From Bacillota bacterium (GTDB taxonomy: Bacteria; Bacillota; UBA4882; UBA8346), in NCBI GenBank assembly GCA_023429995.1, contig JAEZCE010000080.1:19712-83711 (forward strand): 64,000 bases of DNA, given 5' to 3'. Position numbers and translations under genes: made by a program. The notes under the pieces were generated by a model. It made no database searches. It saw nothing but the letters and a program-made list of their open reading frames with translations, and was not told the origin of the DNA. This document shows, one piece after another, positions 50,561 to 61,105 of this stretch; positions within the stretch are counted from its first letter, which is position 1; each line of letters starts with the position of its first letter.

Positions 50561-52678
50561 ATGACTATAGAAACCCACACCCAGATTGCCAACTTTATTT
50601 GGAGTATTTGTAACTTGCTTCGTGGTCCCTACAAACGAAACGAGTATCGCAAGGTTATTTTACCTTTGACAGTATTACGCCGCTTCGATTGTATCCTTGC
50701 CCCGACGAAGTCTAAAGTCCTTGCGGAATATGAAAAACTCAAAGGGAAATCGGATACAATTATTAATGCGAAATTGCAGGAAATTACGGGAGTTCCCTTT
50801 TATAACCTTTCTAAACTCGATTTTTCCCGGCTAATAGATGATCCAAGTCAAATTGCCCCAAACTTGAATAGTTATATTGCCGCTTTTTCCAAGAATGTTC
50901 GCGATATTTTTGAAAGGTTTGACTTTGGCGTTCAAATCCATAGAATGAATGAGAAAAATTTGTTGTATCAAGTAATTAAAAAATTTGCCTCGGCGGAACT
51001 GGATCTTTCCCCTGGTACAGTTGATGATATGCAGATGGGATACATCTTTGAAGAATTAATCCGAATCGGCGCTGAGCAATCCAACGAAGAAGCCGGAGAA
51101 CATTTTACACCGCGCGAAGTCATCAAACTGATGGTCAATTTGTTACTCTCTCCAGAACAAGACCTTTGTAAAAGCCATGTGGTAAAAACCATTTATGACC
51201 CGGCCTGCGGGACAGGCGGGATGCTTTCCGTCTCTGAGCAATATATCCATGAACTCAATAGTGAGGCTAATCCCTACTTATTCGGCCAGGACTGGAACGA
51301 TGAGTCCTGGGCCGTATGCCGCTCGGATATGCTCATCAAAGGAGAAGAAGCTGATAATATTAAACTAGGCTGCTCTTTTGAGAATGACGGTTTTCCCAAA
51401 GAACGCTTTGATTATATGCTGGCCAATCCCCCGTTTGGAGTGGAGTGGAAGCAACAAGCGAAGACCATCACCAATGAAAAAGATAATTTAGGCTATGCCG
51501 GACGTTTTGGCGCTGGTTTACCTCGTATCAATGATGGTTCATTATTGTTTTTGCAGCATATGATCTCTAAGATGCGTTCACCTGAAGAAGGCGGTAGCCG
51601 GATTGCCATTGTCTTCAATGGTTCGCCACTTTTTACCGGGGATGCAGAGAGCGGGGAGTCTAATATTCGTCGTTGGATTATTGAAAATGACTGGCTGGAG
51701 GCTATTGTGGCTTTGCCGGATCTGCTATTTTATAATACTGGAATTGCTACTTATATCTGGGTACTTACTAATCGCAAAGAAGAACGTCGTAAAGGCAAAA
51801 TTCAGCTTATCGATGCTCGTGAGTTCTATGTTAAAATGCGAAAGAGTCTTGGTAACAAGCGTAATCAAATCGGGGATGGTGAAGAAAACCGGCCTGATCA
51901 AATCGGTGAAATTACTAAACTCTACGGTAATTTTCAATATGATGAAACCCGAACTATCGGGAATAATGGTGACCAAAGAACTGTTATTGTTAGCAAGATT
52001 TATGATAATAGCGATTTCGGTTATCAAAAGATAACCGTCGAACGTCCCTTGCGCTTAGACTTTCAGGTTAACGCTGATCGAATTGAACGTTTATACGGAA
52101 TTAAAGCGTTTCAAAAACTTGCCGAAAGTGATAAGAAAAATGCGACAATTTGTGAGCAGGAGATTGCTTTAGGCAAAAAAAGGCAGAAAGATATTGAGAA
52201 TTTCTTATATAAACTTGAAAAAGCACTCATTGGTAAGGACGGCGAATCTCATTTGTTCAAAGACCGTAATGCCATAATAAAAGAGATTAAGGATTTTGAC
52301 AAGCAAACCGACATCCGGCTGTCGCAATCTGAGCTTAACATAATCTTGGAAGCTCTGGGTGAAAAGGATGAAACCGCCGAAATCTGCCGCGATGTCAAAG
52401 GAAATCCGGAACCAGATAGTGATTTGCGTGATACGGAAAATGTACCGTTGAAAGAGGATATTGACGAATATTTTAAAAGGGAAGTTAAACCTCATATACC
52501 AGATGCCTGGGTTGATTATAGTAAAACTAAAATCGGTTATGAGATCCCGTTCAACCGCCATTTTTACTGGTATGAACCGCTCCGTCAGTTAGAAAAAATT
52601 GAAGAGGAAATTAAAGAACTGGAGTCTGAGATTGTAAGTTTGTTGGCGGAGATGACCGGTTCCGGGGGTTTAAAATGA
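50561..52678 (+). CDS. hsdM: Type I restriction-modification system, methyltransferase subunit
   Basis: 705 residues with AAGGAG upstream. HsdM N-terminal helical domain, SAM motif DPACGTGG (about residue 213), target-base motif NPPF (289-292), which marks N6-adenine methylation, and a C-terminal part with coiled coil. Forms M2S1 with the next gene for methylation and joins HsdR for cleavage. The stop overlaps the HsdS start (ATGA). Confidence 0.95.
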   Translation: MTIETHTQIANFIWSICNLLRGPYKRNEYRKVILPLTVLRRFDCILAPTKSKVLAEYEKLKGKSDTIINAKLQEITGVPFYNLSKLDFSRLIDDPSQIAPNLNSYIAAFSKNVRDIFERFDFGVQIHRMNEKNLLYQVIKKFASAELDLSPGTVDDMQMGYIFEELIRIGAEQSNEEAGEHFTPREVIKLMVNLLLSPEQDLCKSHVVKTIYDPACGTGGMLSVSEQYIHELNSEANPYLFGQDWNDESWAVCRSDMLIKGEEADNIKLGCSFENDGFPKERFDYMLANPPFGVEWKQQAKTITNEKDNLGYAGRFGAGLPRINDGSLLFLQHMISKMRSPEEGGSRIAIVFNGSPLFTGDAESGESNIRRWIIENDWLEAIVALPDLLFYNTGIATYIWVLTNRKEERRKGKIQLIDAREFYVKMRKSLGNKRNQIGDGEENRPDQIGEITKLYGNFQYDETRTIGNNGDQRTVIVSKIYDNSDFGYQKITVERPLRLDFQVNADRIERLYGIKAFQKLAESDKKNATICEQEIALGKKRQKDIENFLYKLEKALIGKDGESHLFKDRNAIIKEIKDFDKQTDIRLSQSELNIILEALGEKDETAEICRDVKGNPEPDSDLRDTENVPLKEDIDEYFKREVKPHIPDAWVDYSKTKIGYEIPFNRHFYWYEPLRQLEKIEEEIKELESEIVSLLAEMTGSGGLK

Positions 52679-53976
52679 AAGCAAAACCTTATCCGAAATA
52701 TAAGCCTTCTGGTATGGAATGGCTAGGCAATGTGCCAGAGCAATGGACAATAAAGCCCCTCTTTGCAGTTGCAGATGAAATAAAAAATAAGAATACGGGT
52801 ATGGTTGAGGAAAATTTGTTATCCTTAAGTTACGGTAAAATTATACAAAAAGATATTAATACTGATTATGGATTGTTGCCAGAGTCATTTGAAACTTATC
52901 AAATAATTGAATTAGGTGATATCATTCTTCGTTTAACTGATTTACAAAATGATCACAAAAGTCTTAGAGTAGGTTGTGTAGAAGAACGAGGAATAATTAC
53001 ATCTGCTTATTTAAACTTAAGGACCAAATTTGGTGTTTTATTTAAATATGTCTTTTATTGTCTATTTAATTATGATGTCCAAAAAATTTTTTATAATTAT
53101 GGAGGCGGGGTAAGGCAATCAATGCGATTTGCTGACCTAAAATGGTTGCCTATTCCTTTACCTTCTCCTCCAGAACAACAAGCAATCGTTGAATATCTCG
53201 ACCGCGAAACTGACAAGATTGATACCCTCATCGCAAAGAAAAAGCGTCTTATAGAACTCTTGTGGGAAAAACGGATGGTGCTAATAAGTAATGCGGTGAC
53301 CAAAGGATTAGACCTAACGGTTAAACTTAAGCCATCAGGGGTTGAATGGTTGGGTGAGGTACCGGAACATTGGGAGAGCGTGTCTCTTAAATGGGTTTCA
53401 CAGAGATATTCAGGAGGAACTCCTGATAAATCAAATCAAGATTATTGGACTGATGGAGCTATACCTTGGTTGAATTCAGGAGCAGTAAATGCTGGATATA
53501 TTACTGAACCATCAGAATATATCACTGAAGATGCATATCACAATAGTAGCGCAAAATGGATTCCTAAAAATGCTTTGGTGATAGCTTTAGCGGGGCAAGG
53601 GAAAACAAAAGGTATGGTTGCCCAACTTGGAATAAAGACAACTTGTAATCAGTCAATGGCTGCCATTATTCCAAATAGCTATTTTTTACCAAGGTTTTTG
53701 TATTGGTGGGTATTTAAAAATTATAACAATTTGAGGAATCTTGCGGGTGGAGATGCAAGAGATGGGTTAAATCTTGAAATGATCGGTTCAATCCCATGTC
53801 CAATAATGCCTTTGTCAGAACAACAAGCCATCGCTACATTTCTCGACTACGAAACAGGTAAGATTGATACTCTTATTTTAAAGATTGAAACTGTTATCGA
53901 AAAACTCACCGAATATCGTACAGCGTTGATAAGTGCAGCAGTAACTGGGAAGATCGATGTAAGAAACATTGTATAA
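52675..53976 (+). CDS. hsdS: Type I restriction-modification system, specificity subunit
   Basis: 433 residues. Two target-recognition domains, each beginning SGxEWLGxVPExW, are each followed by a conserved coiled coil (PPEQQAIVEYLDRETDKIDTLIAKKK and LSEQQAIATFLDYETGKIDTLI). This internal repeat is the HsdS hallmark. The DNA sequence recognised cannot be read from the protein. Confidence 0.95.
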   Translation: MKAKPYPKYKPSGMEWLGNVPEQWTIKPLFAVADEIKNKNTGMVEENLLSLSYGKIIQKDINTDYGLLPESFETYQIIELGDIILRLTDLQNDHKSLRVGCVEERGIITSAYLNLRTKFGVLFKYVFYCLFNYDVQKIFYNYGGGVRQSMRFADLKWLPIPLPSPPEQQAIVEYLDRETDKIDTLIAKKKRLIELLWEKRMVLISNAVTKGLDLTVKLKPSGVEWLGEVPEHWESVSLKWVSQRYSGGTPDKSNQDYWTDGAIPWLNSGAVNAGYITEPSEYITEDAYHNSSAKWIPKNALVIALAGQGKTKGMVAQLGIKTTCNQSMAAIIPNSYFLPRFLYWWVFKNYNNLRNLAGGDARDGLNLEMIGSIPCPIMPLSEQQAIATFLDYETGKIDTLILKIETVIEKLTEYRTALISAAVTGKIDVRNIV

Positions 53977-53991
53977 ACGGGGTGCTGTCTG

Positions 53992-56900
53992 ATGAAAGCA
54001 ACAACCGAAAAAGCTTTTGAAGTTTATATCCAGGAGGTCATGGCCAGCCGGGGATGGTTAACCGGAGCGGTTGAACAGTGGGATAAGCAACGGGCGCTTT
54101 TTCCAGAGTATATTTTAACGTTCATTCAATCCACCCAATCCCAGCTATGGGCGCAGATGGAAAAACTTCACGGTAGCGATCTGCCGGGTAAGCTCATCGA
54201 GGCTTTGGTTAAGGAACGGGATATCAAAGGCGTGTTGCATATTATCAGACATGGCTTTAAGTTTTATGGAAAGACTTTTATGTTGGCATATTTTAAACCG
54301 GCCCACTGTTTGGTATACGAAACCATTGAACTTTTTAATAAAAATTTGTTGCATGCTACCCGTCAGGTTCCTTGTCATCCTGGGGATAATAACACTGTAG
54401 ATATGGTCATATCTCTCAATGGTTTGCCAATTGCCACGATTGAGCTAAAAAACCCGGCCACCGGGCAGACTTGGAGAAATGCTATCCTTCAGTATCAAAA
54501 CGACCGGGACCCCCGCGCACCATTGTTTCAGTTTAAAAAAGGCGCTTTGGTGCATTTTGCGGTTGATCCGGAAGAAGTGTATATGGCGACTCAATTAAAC
54601 GGGGCCAAGACTTTCTTTTTACCCTTTAACCGGGGAAGTAATCCCGGTCAAATCCAATGCGGAGCCGGAAATCCGATGCATCCCTCAGGGCATCGTACCG
54701 GCTATTTCTGGGAGGATATTTTAGAGCGAAATAGCTTTATTGATATAGTCGGAAGTTTTATTTTCTTGGAAACTGTTGAAGAAATCATTGATGATGGACA
54801 TGGGGGACGGACCACCCGGATTAAGGAAACAATGATCTTCCCTCGTTATCACCAATTGGATGGTGTGCGTAAGTTAATTGCAGTTGCAAAAGAAGAGGGA
54901 CCCGGGTTTAATTACTTAATCCAACATTCGGCGGGTAGTGGCAAAACCAATAGCATTTCCTGGCTTTCGCACCGTTTGGCAAGTTTACATACAAACAGAG
55001 ATGAAAAAATATTTGATTGCGTGATTGTGATTACCGATCGCAGGGTTCTGGACAAACAGCTTCAGGATGCGATTTATCAGATCGAACATGCCCAAGGTGT
55101 AGTCAAGGCGATTGATAATGATTCCAAACAACTGGCTAACGCCTTGGTGGATGGTACTAAGATCGTTATTACCACCTTGCAAAAGTTTCCCTTTGTCTTG
55201 CGGGGGCTCCTGCATATTGCCGGAGCTGAAAATACAGATCAACCAGACCTTGCTGCCGTACAGCAGGCTAATGAATGGGAGACAATGATAGCTGCGCGCA
55301 AATATGCTGTAATTGTCGATGAAGCTCATTCCAGTCAGACCGGGGAAACAGCCAGGGAGTTAAAGCGTATCCTTGGAGCGGGTACTGAACAAGGTTCAGA
55401 TGAAGCGGAGCTTGACTGGGAAGATGGGCTAAACAAAATCATGGAATCACGGGGCCGTCAAAAGAATTTGAGTTTCTTCGCTTTTACCGCCACTCCTAAG
55501 GGGAAAACTTTGGAGCTTTTTGGGCGTACTGCTTCGGATGGCAAACCTTTAGCCTTTCATACCTATTCGATGAAACAAGCTATTGAGGAAGGATTTATTC
55601 TCGATGTTTTGCAACGGTATACGACATATAAGACTTACTTCAAACTGGTGAAGGCTGTCGAGGACGATCCGCGAATGCCCAAGAAAAAAGCTGCCAAAAA
55701 GCTGGGTAAATTCTTGAGTCTACACTCTTACAACATTGAACAAAGAACAGAAATCATTATTGAACATTTCCGGGAACACGTCCGCCATAAGCTGGCTGGG
55801 AGAGCCAAGGCGATGGTGGTTACCGGTTCAAGGCTTCATGCTGTCCGTTACATGCTGGCGTTTCAAAGGTATATTTCGGAGAATAATTATACAGATATTC
55901 GGCCACTAGTTGCATTCAGCGGTACCGTCAAAGACCCGGATACCAACCAAGAATATACTGAACCAGGGATGAATATCGATGTAGTAACGGGTAAGAACAT
56001 TTCTGAAACGCAATTGCCGGAGAAGTTCAAAACCTCTGATTATCAGATCCTTTTAGTTGCCAACAAGTATCAGACAGGCTTTGATCAACCTTTGCTTTGC
56101 GCTATGTATGTTGACAAACGGCTTGATGGGGTCCAGGCTGTTCAGACCCTTTCACGTTTAAACCGTACCTATTCCGGGAAAGAACCTCCCTTCGTGCTTG
56201 ATTTTGTCAATGATGCCGAAGACGTTTTTCGAGCTTTCAAACCATATTATGATACCACTACGTTGCAGGAAAACTCGGATCCAACTCATCTTGAGCGGTT
56301 GAAATATGAGCTAGATTCCATGCAAGTTTATCAATGGTCGGAAGTGGTAGCTTTTGCGCAAATATTCTATTTGCCCCAGTATAAACAGAAACCTTCCGAT
56401 CATGCCCGGTTGGAAATGCATATTCAACCAGCTAAGGATCGTTTCAAAGCCCTTGATCAGGAACATCGGATTGGTTTTTATGAGAAGATTACCGCCTATG
56501 TTAACTTTTATGCCTTCATTAGTCAGATTATTCCGTATTCCGATCCGGACTTAGAGATGTTATATAGTTTTGCCCGTTATCTGGTCCCGCATATCAAACC
56601 TGGCGATGATACCATTAATCCGCATCCGGAAGATGAAGTGGAGCTTTATTATTATCGAATCGAAAAAGTAATGTCAGGTTCAATCTCATTGCACGAGGGC
56701 GATTCTGAGGGTGTAAAAAGTCCGACTGCAGTAGGTACCGGTAAAGCCAAGGATGAAGAGAAACCTCTTTCTGAAATCATAGAAACTATTAATGACCGGT
56801 TTGGGACAAATTTTACTGATGAAGATCGGCTTTTCTTTGAACAAATAAAAGAAAAAGCCGTTAAAGATGAGCGTATAATCCAGACTGCCAAGGCAAATCC

Positions 56901-57072
56901 CATCGATAAGTTTGAACTGGGAATACGTAAAATTATTGAGTCTTTGATGCTGCAACGAATGTCGGAGAATGACGATATCGTCTCACGTTATATGGACGAC
57001 GAGGATTTCCAAAAGACAATTTTTCCGATATTGGCTAAGGAAATATATAAGGGAATACTTGCACAAGAGTAA
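53992..57072 (+). CDS. hsdR: Type I restriction-modification system, endonuclease/translocase subunit
   Basis: 1026 residues. An N-terminal PD-(D/E)xK nuclease (VDMVISLNGLPIATIELKN) is followed by helicase motor domains with Walker A HSAGSGKTNS (about 312), DEAH box (about 441) and FTATP. A helical C-terminal part binds the methyltransferase. All three hsd genes are intact and close together, so the system should work. Confidence 0.95.
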   Translation: MKATTEKAFEVYIQEVMASRGWLTGAVEQWDKQRALFPEYILTFIQSTQSQLWAQMEKLHGSDLPGKLIEALVKERDIKGVLHIIRHGFKFYGKTFMLAYFKPAHCLVYETIELFNKNLLHATRQVPCHPGDNNTVDMVISLNGLPIATIELKNPATGQTWRNAILQYQNDRDPRAPLFQFKKGALVHFAVDPEEVYMATQLNGAKTFFLPFNRGSNPGQIQCGAGNPMHPSGHRTGYFWEDILERNSFIDIVGSFIFLETVEEIIDDGHGGRTTRIKETMIFPRYHQLDGVRKLIAVAKEEGPGFNYLIQHSAGSGKTNSISWLSHRLASLHTNRDEKIFDCVIVITDRRVLDKQLQDAIYQIEHAQGVVKAIDNDSKQLANALVDGTKIVITTLQKFPFVLRGLLHIAGAENTDQPDLAAVQQANEWETMIAARKYAVIVDEAHSSQTGETARELKRILGAGTEQGSDEAELDWEDGLNKIMESRGRQKNLSFFAFTATPKGKTLELFGRTASDGKPLAFHTYSMKQAIEEGFILDVLQRYTTYKTYFKLVKAVEDDPRMPKKKAAKKLGKFLSLHSYNIEQRTEIIIEHFREHVRHKLAGRAKAMVVTGSRLHAVRYMLAFQRYISENNYTDIRPLVAFSGTVKDPDTNQEYTEPGMNIDVVTGKNISETQLPEKFKTSDYQILLVANKYQTGFDQPLLCAMYVDKRLDGVQAVQTLSRLNRTYSGKEPPFVLDFVNDAEDVFRAFKPYYDTTTLQENSDPTHLERLKYELDSMQVYQWSEVVAFAQIFYLPQYKQKPSDHARLEMHIQPAKDRFKALDQEHRIGFYEKITAYVNFYAFISQIIPYSDPDLEMLYSFARYLVPHIKPGDDTINPHPEDEVELYYYRIEKVMSGSISLHEGDSEGVKSPTAVGTGKAKDEEKPLSEIIETINDRFGTNFTDEDRLFFEQIKEKAVKDERIIQTAKANPIDKFELGIRKIIESLMLQRMSENDDIVSRYMDDEDFQKTIFPILAKEIYKGILAQE

Positions 57073-57199
57073 CTATATATGGGGTGGACTTATGAATTTT
57101 TTCCCCGAGCAAAACGCTCTTTATTTATACCATTTCCTTTCATTCTAGCTTTTCAATAGAGAGAGGGATCGGCCTTTTGTGCTAAAGAGGGGATAAAAA

Positions 57200-58729
57200 A
57201 TGGCAAAGATTAATATTGAAAATTTTATTTTGGATAGATACCAATACCCCGTCGGAAATGTTGATTTTGAACAAGAATATCTCTCTGCTAAAATAAACAG
57301 AGAAAAAGACTTCTTAGGATTAGTTTTGCCCAATACTTTTTTTCATAATCAGAATAAAAGTTTTAAAACTCTTAGAGACCATTTGTTTAGTGATTGGAAG
57401 GTTAAAGCGATTTTTGATCTTTCTTCAATTTGGGCTCCATTGACTTCTCTACGTTTTATTTTTCTTATTTTAAACAAAGTTCAAACGGAAAAAGTTTTGT
57501 TTAGCAAATTTATTCCCGGTATTTCACCATTTAAATTTAAGATTGACAATGAACCTAAAGAGATTAAGTTTGATGGGCACTTCAAAATATATATACAGTT
57601 AATTGAGAAATGGCTAAATACAAATATTATACCAGAAAGCACAGAACAATATTTTTTCACGGAAGTACCATTAACAGAAATAGACTACGACCGTTTATTC
57701 TTTGAACGATATGATCCTCGGAAATTTAAATTAGATGAATTGATTAGTAAAGAGAATGTCTTGCCCCTGGAGGACTTAGCAGAAATAATCAGTACAAATG
57801 ACTTTGGTAACCGTTCAACTAAGGGATATGTTCTTAGGGGATCCAATTTCACTTATCCAATTAATTATAGGGGAATAGTTGAAAGTGATAAAAGCATATC
57901 CGGAGTGGAATTAAAAAAGGGGGATATAATTCTTCTTCCAACAACAAGCGACTCAAGGCTTTATCTAATGTATGAGGATCCACCTTTTCATTTATATGCC
58001 TCCCTGAATTCATTTATAATCCGCCTAAAGGGCCAACGTCTTTCACCAGAGTATTTAATATTGTATTTTAGTAGTGATACGATTAAACAATATGTGTCAT
58101 TTTTTCAGGCAGGATTAATTTTCAAAAGAATTTCATTAAAAGACCTTAAGAATTTTCCTATCATTATTCCAGAGCAGCAAGTTTTGGATAACGCGACAAC
58201 TATTTTTACACAGTTATTCCTGCAAGAGGATAGTAAACTTCAGGAGATAAACAACTTAATTTTTAATGCGAAGAATAATATCACTGACAGGCAAATACAG
58301 AAGGATTTTATTCTTGAAGGGATTGAAAAGCTGAAGGTCTTTAAAATCGAAATTTTAGACAAGCTAATTAAAAAAGATTTAATTGAATTAGAAAGATGCA
58401 TAGATAATAAGATTTACAAATCATGTTTGGTTTTATGTGGTTCAGTTCTAGAAGCTGTTTTATTAGATTGGTTATCTGAAATTGAACATAAAGATTATTA
58501 TTCCGACTTGGATGATAGAATAGAATTAAGAGAAATTATTAAAAGATTGTCAATTTATAGATGTCTTGATAATGATACAACAGCTAAAGCACATTTTATT
58601 CGCAAACAACGAAATTTAATTCATCCGAAGGTTTATTTTTCTTTTCAATCTCAGGTTGACTTTCAACTTTGTAAGGAAATGATTGAATCATTGAAAAGTG
58701 TGTTGCGTAAACGAGGAATACAAGGATAA
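57200..58729 (+). CDS. Methylase/specificity-derived protein with C-terminal HEPN-like domain
   Basis: 509 residues. Residues 1-150 look like the part of an N6-adenine methylase that follows the catalytic motif (DFLGLVLPNTFFHNQNKSF, KAIFDLSSIW), but SAM motif I and NPPY are absent. Residues 185-330 resemble one target-recognition domain (LPLEDLAEIISTNDFG, IPEQQVLDNATTIFTQLF). Residues 390-505 are helical, with SCLVLCGSVLEAVLLDWL and KQRNLIHP, the pattern of HEPN/DUF4145-like domains (R-x-H type). Its neighbours are defence genes. A DNA-sensing effector is a fair guess, not shown. Confidence 0.65.
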   Translation: MAKINIENFILDRYQYPVGNVDFEQEYLSAKINREKDFLGLVLPNTFFHNQNKSFKTLRDHLFSDWKVKAIFDLSSIWAPLTSLRFIFLILNKVQTEKVLFSKFIPGISPFKFKIDNEPKEIKFDGHFKIYIQLIEKWLNTNIIPESTEQYFFTEVPLTEIDYDRLFFERYDPRKFKLDELISKENVLPLEDLAEIISTNDFGNRSTKGYVLRGSNFTYPINYRGIVESDKSISGVELKKGDIILLPTTSDSRLYLMYEDPPFHLYASLNSFIIRLKGQRLSPEYLILYFSSDTIKQYVSFFQAGLIFKRISLKDLKNFPIIIPEQQVLDNATTIFTQLFLQEDSKLQEINNLIFNAKNNITDRQIQKDFILEGIEKLKVFKIEILDKLIKKDLIELERCIDNKIYKSCLVLCGSVLEAVLLDWLSEIEHKDYYSDLDDRIELREIIKRLSIYRCLDNDTTAKAHFIRKQRNLIHPKVYFSFQSQVDFQLCKEMIESLKSVLRKRGIQG

Positions 58730-58738
58730 TAGTAATTA

Positions 58739-59042
58739 TTGATTATAGCAAATACTCTACCGGTTTTAAATGCGGCTCATATTAAATCTGTACAGGAGAA
58801 GAACCTCATTAATAGGAATGGCCCGCTGTTACGGGAGGATTTACATACTTTATTTCATAGAGGTTATATGACTATTACTACTGATTATCATGTGGAAGTC
58901 AGTAGCGAAATAAAGAAGATTACGGCAATTGTCGGGAATATTACGCATTACATCGAAAGCAATTGTTGGTATTACCGGATAATATTGAGGCAGGCCGTCG
59001 AGGGAGTATATTGAATGACATAATGAGAAGGTGTATGTGTCG
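58739..59042 (+). pseudogene. HNH endonuclease, C-terminal remnant
   Basis: Reads TLPVLNAAHIKSV...NGPLLREDLHTLFHRGYMTITTDYHVEVS, the usual end of a widespread HNH nuclease family. After residue 72 the frame breaks: LPDNIE is found in one frame and PSREYIE-stop-HNEKVYVS in another, where TGA replaces the expected TGG. The gene is decayed and has no start. Confidence 0.8.
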
Positions 59043-59154
59043 TGAAAAGTTTGAATCGTAAAGGGTAAAGTTTGAACGAAATATTGAAAGGGATCGACTT
59101 CATATTGAAAGCTTAAAATAAATAGCAAATATATTATATTTTGAGGTGCCAATA

Positions 59155-60324
59155 ATGGAACGTGATATAAATGTTGAGCTTAATAAATTTGAGATAATAC
59201 CAAATTCGTTACGTATATTTGATGATATGAATGTATTTAATAAGATAACAAAAGTAAACCTTGCTCGTCTATATCATCATTATTATCTAGATACTTACGG
59301 AAAAGTACCACCAAATCCAGATCCTTCTCAATTTGAATATTTACAGTTTTTGACCAACACTTCGGATTTTCGTTTTCTAGGAGATGGCTTAGGTAGTTCA
59401 ACTAGTGCACGTAGAAATCGTTCCAGTGAATTGGGACAAGCATTTTGTAGATGGTTTTTATATGAACACCTTAATATTACATATTTTGCTCATATGGAAC
59501 ATGTTTTAGATAAGAATATGCATCCATCCTTTCGGAGTTTTAATATCTCTAGGGTTAAATCAGGAGATACTCCAGATTATTTTTGTGCTGAAGGTGTAAA
59601 TAAGGTATTTTTGGCGGAAGCTAAAGGTCGGTATAGCTCAATAAGTTTCAAAAATAAGGAATTTGAAAAATGGCGTGAGCAATTCAAAACAATTAATATT
59701 AAGGATAATGCTGGTAATATCAAGAGTATAAAAGGATATATAGTCGGGACAAGATTTGTTACAGAAGAAGATAAAGATTCCATCAACACAACAGTATATG
59801 CAGAAGATCCCAGGACTGAGGGAGAATTAGAATTTGGAGAAAATTTTGAACAAGAATTGCGCTCATTAATTATTTCCCTTCACTATGCGAATATTGCTGA
59901 GAAATTGAATCAACCAATTTTGGCCTCTGCTTTGAGACAGGGTTTTTCTATTCCTGAACAAATAAACTTTCCAGGTATTGTATGGGAAATTCAATTTGGG
60001 CCCTTTGCTGGAAGACGTTTTGTTGGTGGATATTATAGCAAAGAACCAGTTCAAATTTATAAATATAATAATGGAAAAAGTATTGGATTTAATAGTAATA
60101 ATCCTTTCGATTTGAATTCCCCTGGAGTTACATTTTTTGGGTTAGAGGAAAAAATATTTAAGTACTTAACTGAAAATGTACGTCAACGTTTTCGTTTATT
60201 TTTAGACATTCCTGAATTTACATATGAAGGACCGGAATATTTCTATAGTGGTATAAGCGTTCTACGTGATGGATCTATTCTTTCTCCAATTGAATTTTTA
60301 AAACCAGTAGATGAAGTTTATTGA
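59155..60324 (+). CDS. PD-(D/E)xK nuclease-like protein
   Basis: 389 residues from ATG 59155 (GAGG 9 nt upstream). The triad D141 (DTPDYF), E155 and K157 (VFLAEAKGR) fits a restriction-type nuclease core preceded by a helical domain. No methylase partner is next to it. AT-rich base use differs from the core genes, which suggests transfer. Probably a restriction or defence effector; the exact family is not recognised. Confidence 0.65.
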   Translation: MERDINVELNKFEIIPNSLRIFDDMNVFNKITKVNLARLYHHYYLDTYGKVPPNPDPSQFEYLQFLTNTSDFRFLGDGLGSSTSARRNRSSELGQAFCRWFLYEHLNITYFAHMEHVLDKNMHPSFRSFNISRVKSGDTPDYFCAEGVNKVFLAEAKGRYSSISFKNKEFEKWREQFKTINIKDNAGNIKSIKGYIVGTRFVTEEDKDSINTTVYAEDPRTEGELEFGENFEQELRSLIISLHYANIAEKLNQPILASALRQGFSIPEQINFPGIVWEIQFGPFAGRRFVGGYYSKEPVQIYKYNNGKSIGFNSNNPFDLNSPGVTFFGLEEKIFKYLTENVRQRFRLFLDIPEFTYEGPEYFYSGISVLRDGSILSPIEFLKPVDEVY

Positions 60325-60528
60325 TTATTAAAGAGGAAAGACTTGATTTTTGGGTTTTATGTACATCTGGAATAAGACCTAGTATGATTATCCTAATAAT
60401 CTCGGAAATCTTATAGTTAAACTAATAATCTTTAGCCAAATTGGTTGATTCCGATTTTGGATTGGCTAATAAATTTTAAATTGAGGAAGAAATACGGAAG
60501 ATAAAAGGAGAAAATTGGGAGTGTATTA

Positions 60529-60990
60529 ATGGAACAATATAAATACATAGATTTTCCCAATAAAGGCGCCACTATTAAATTTACTAATGAAATGCCTTGG
60601 TTTGGTCAAGATCCTAAATTAATAAAAAAATGGATTATGGTGAATAAGCCACAAATAGGTGATTGTATGGTATGCATTAGAACATACGGTGGTAATTTAG
60701 AATACTTTTTGGCTGAAATTAATGGTATAGATTTAGGTAAGTTTCATTGTTTGTCGTTTAGAAATGCGGGTGCTTATCATCCTTCATCATTTTTCATAAA
60801 TAATAATGGAAATATTGTGGAGCATGGAAATTGGTTTTATATGACAGGAAGAAATGCAGAAGAACATAACGGTCAAATAAAGATGCTAGCCCCAATAAAA
60901 AATTTAATACAACTCTTTCAAGACAATCAAGCTAATCATCTATATGTACAGGGAATCAATATTAGAATTGGTGAAATTGGGACTAAATAA
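60529..60990 (+). CDS. Hypothetical protein
   Basis: 153 residues with AAAGGAG about 20 nt before the ATG. A compact alpha/beta protein (IKFTNEMPWFGQDPKLIKKWIMVNKPQIGDCMVCIRTYGG). No known family. It lies between two nuclease-like genes and has their AT-rich base use, so it may be part of that cassette. Confidence 0.6.
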   Translation: MEQYKYIDFPNKGATIKFTNEMPWFGQDPKLIKKWIMVNKPQIGDCMVCIRTYGGNLEYFLAEINGIDLGKFHCLSFRNAGAYHPSSFFINNNGNIVEHGNWFYMTGRNAEEHNGQIKMLAPIKNLIQLFQDNQANHLYVQGINIRIGEIGTK

Positions 60991-61105
60991 TATTTCAATT
61001 AGTTCTAATAGTTGAAACCGGAATACTTCTCATTAAGGGGTATCAATTTCGGTTACGCAAAAAATACGAACCTAATCAAGTAGTAAAAAGTGGAGAGGGC
61101 TGGAT

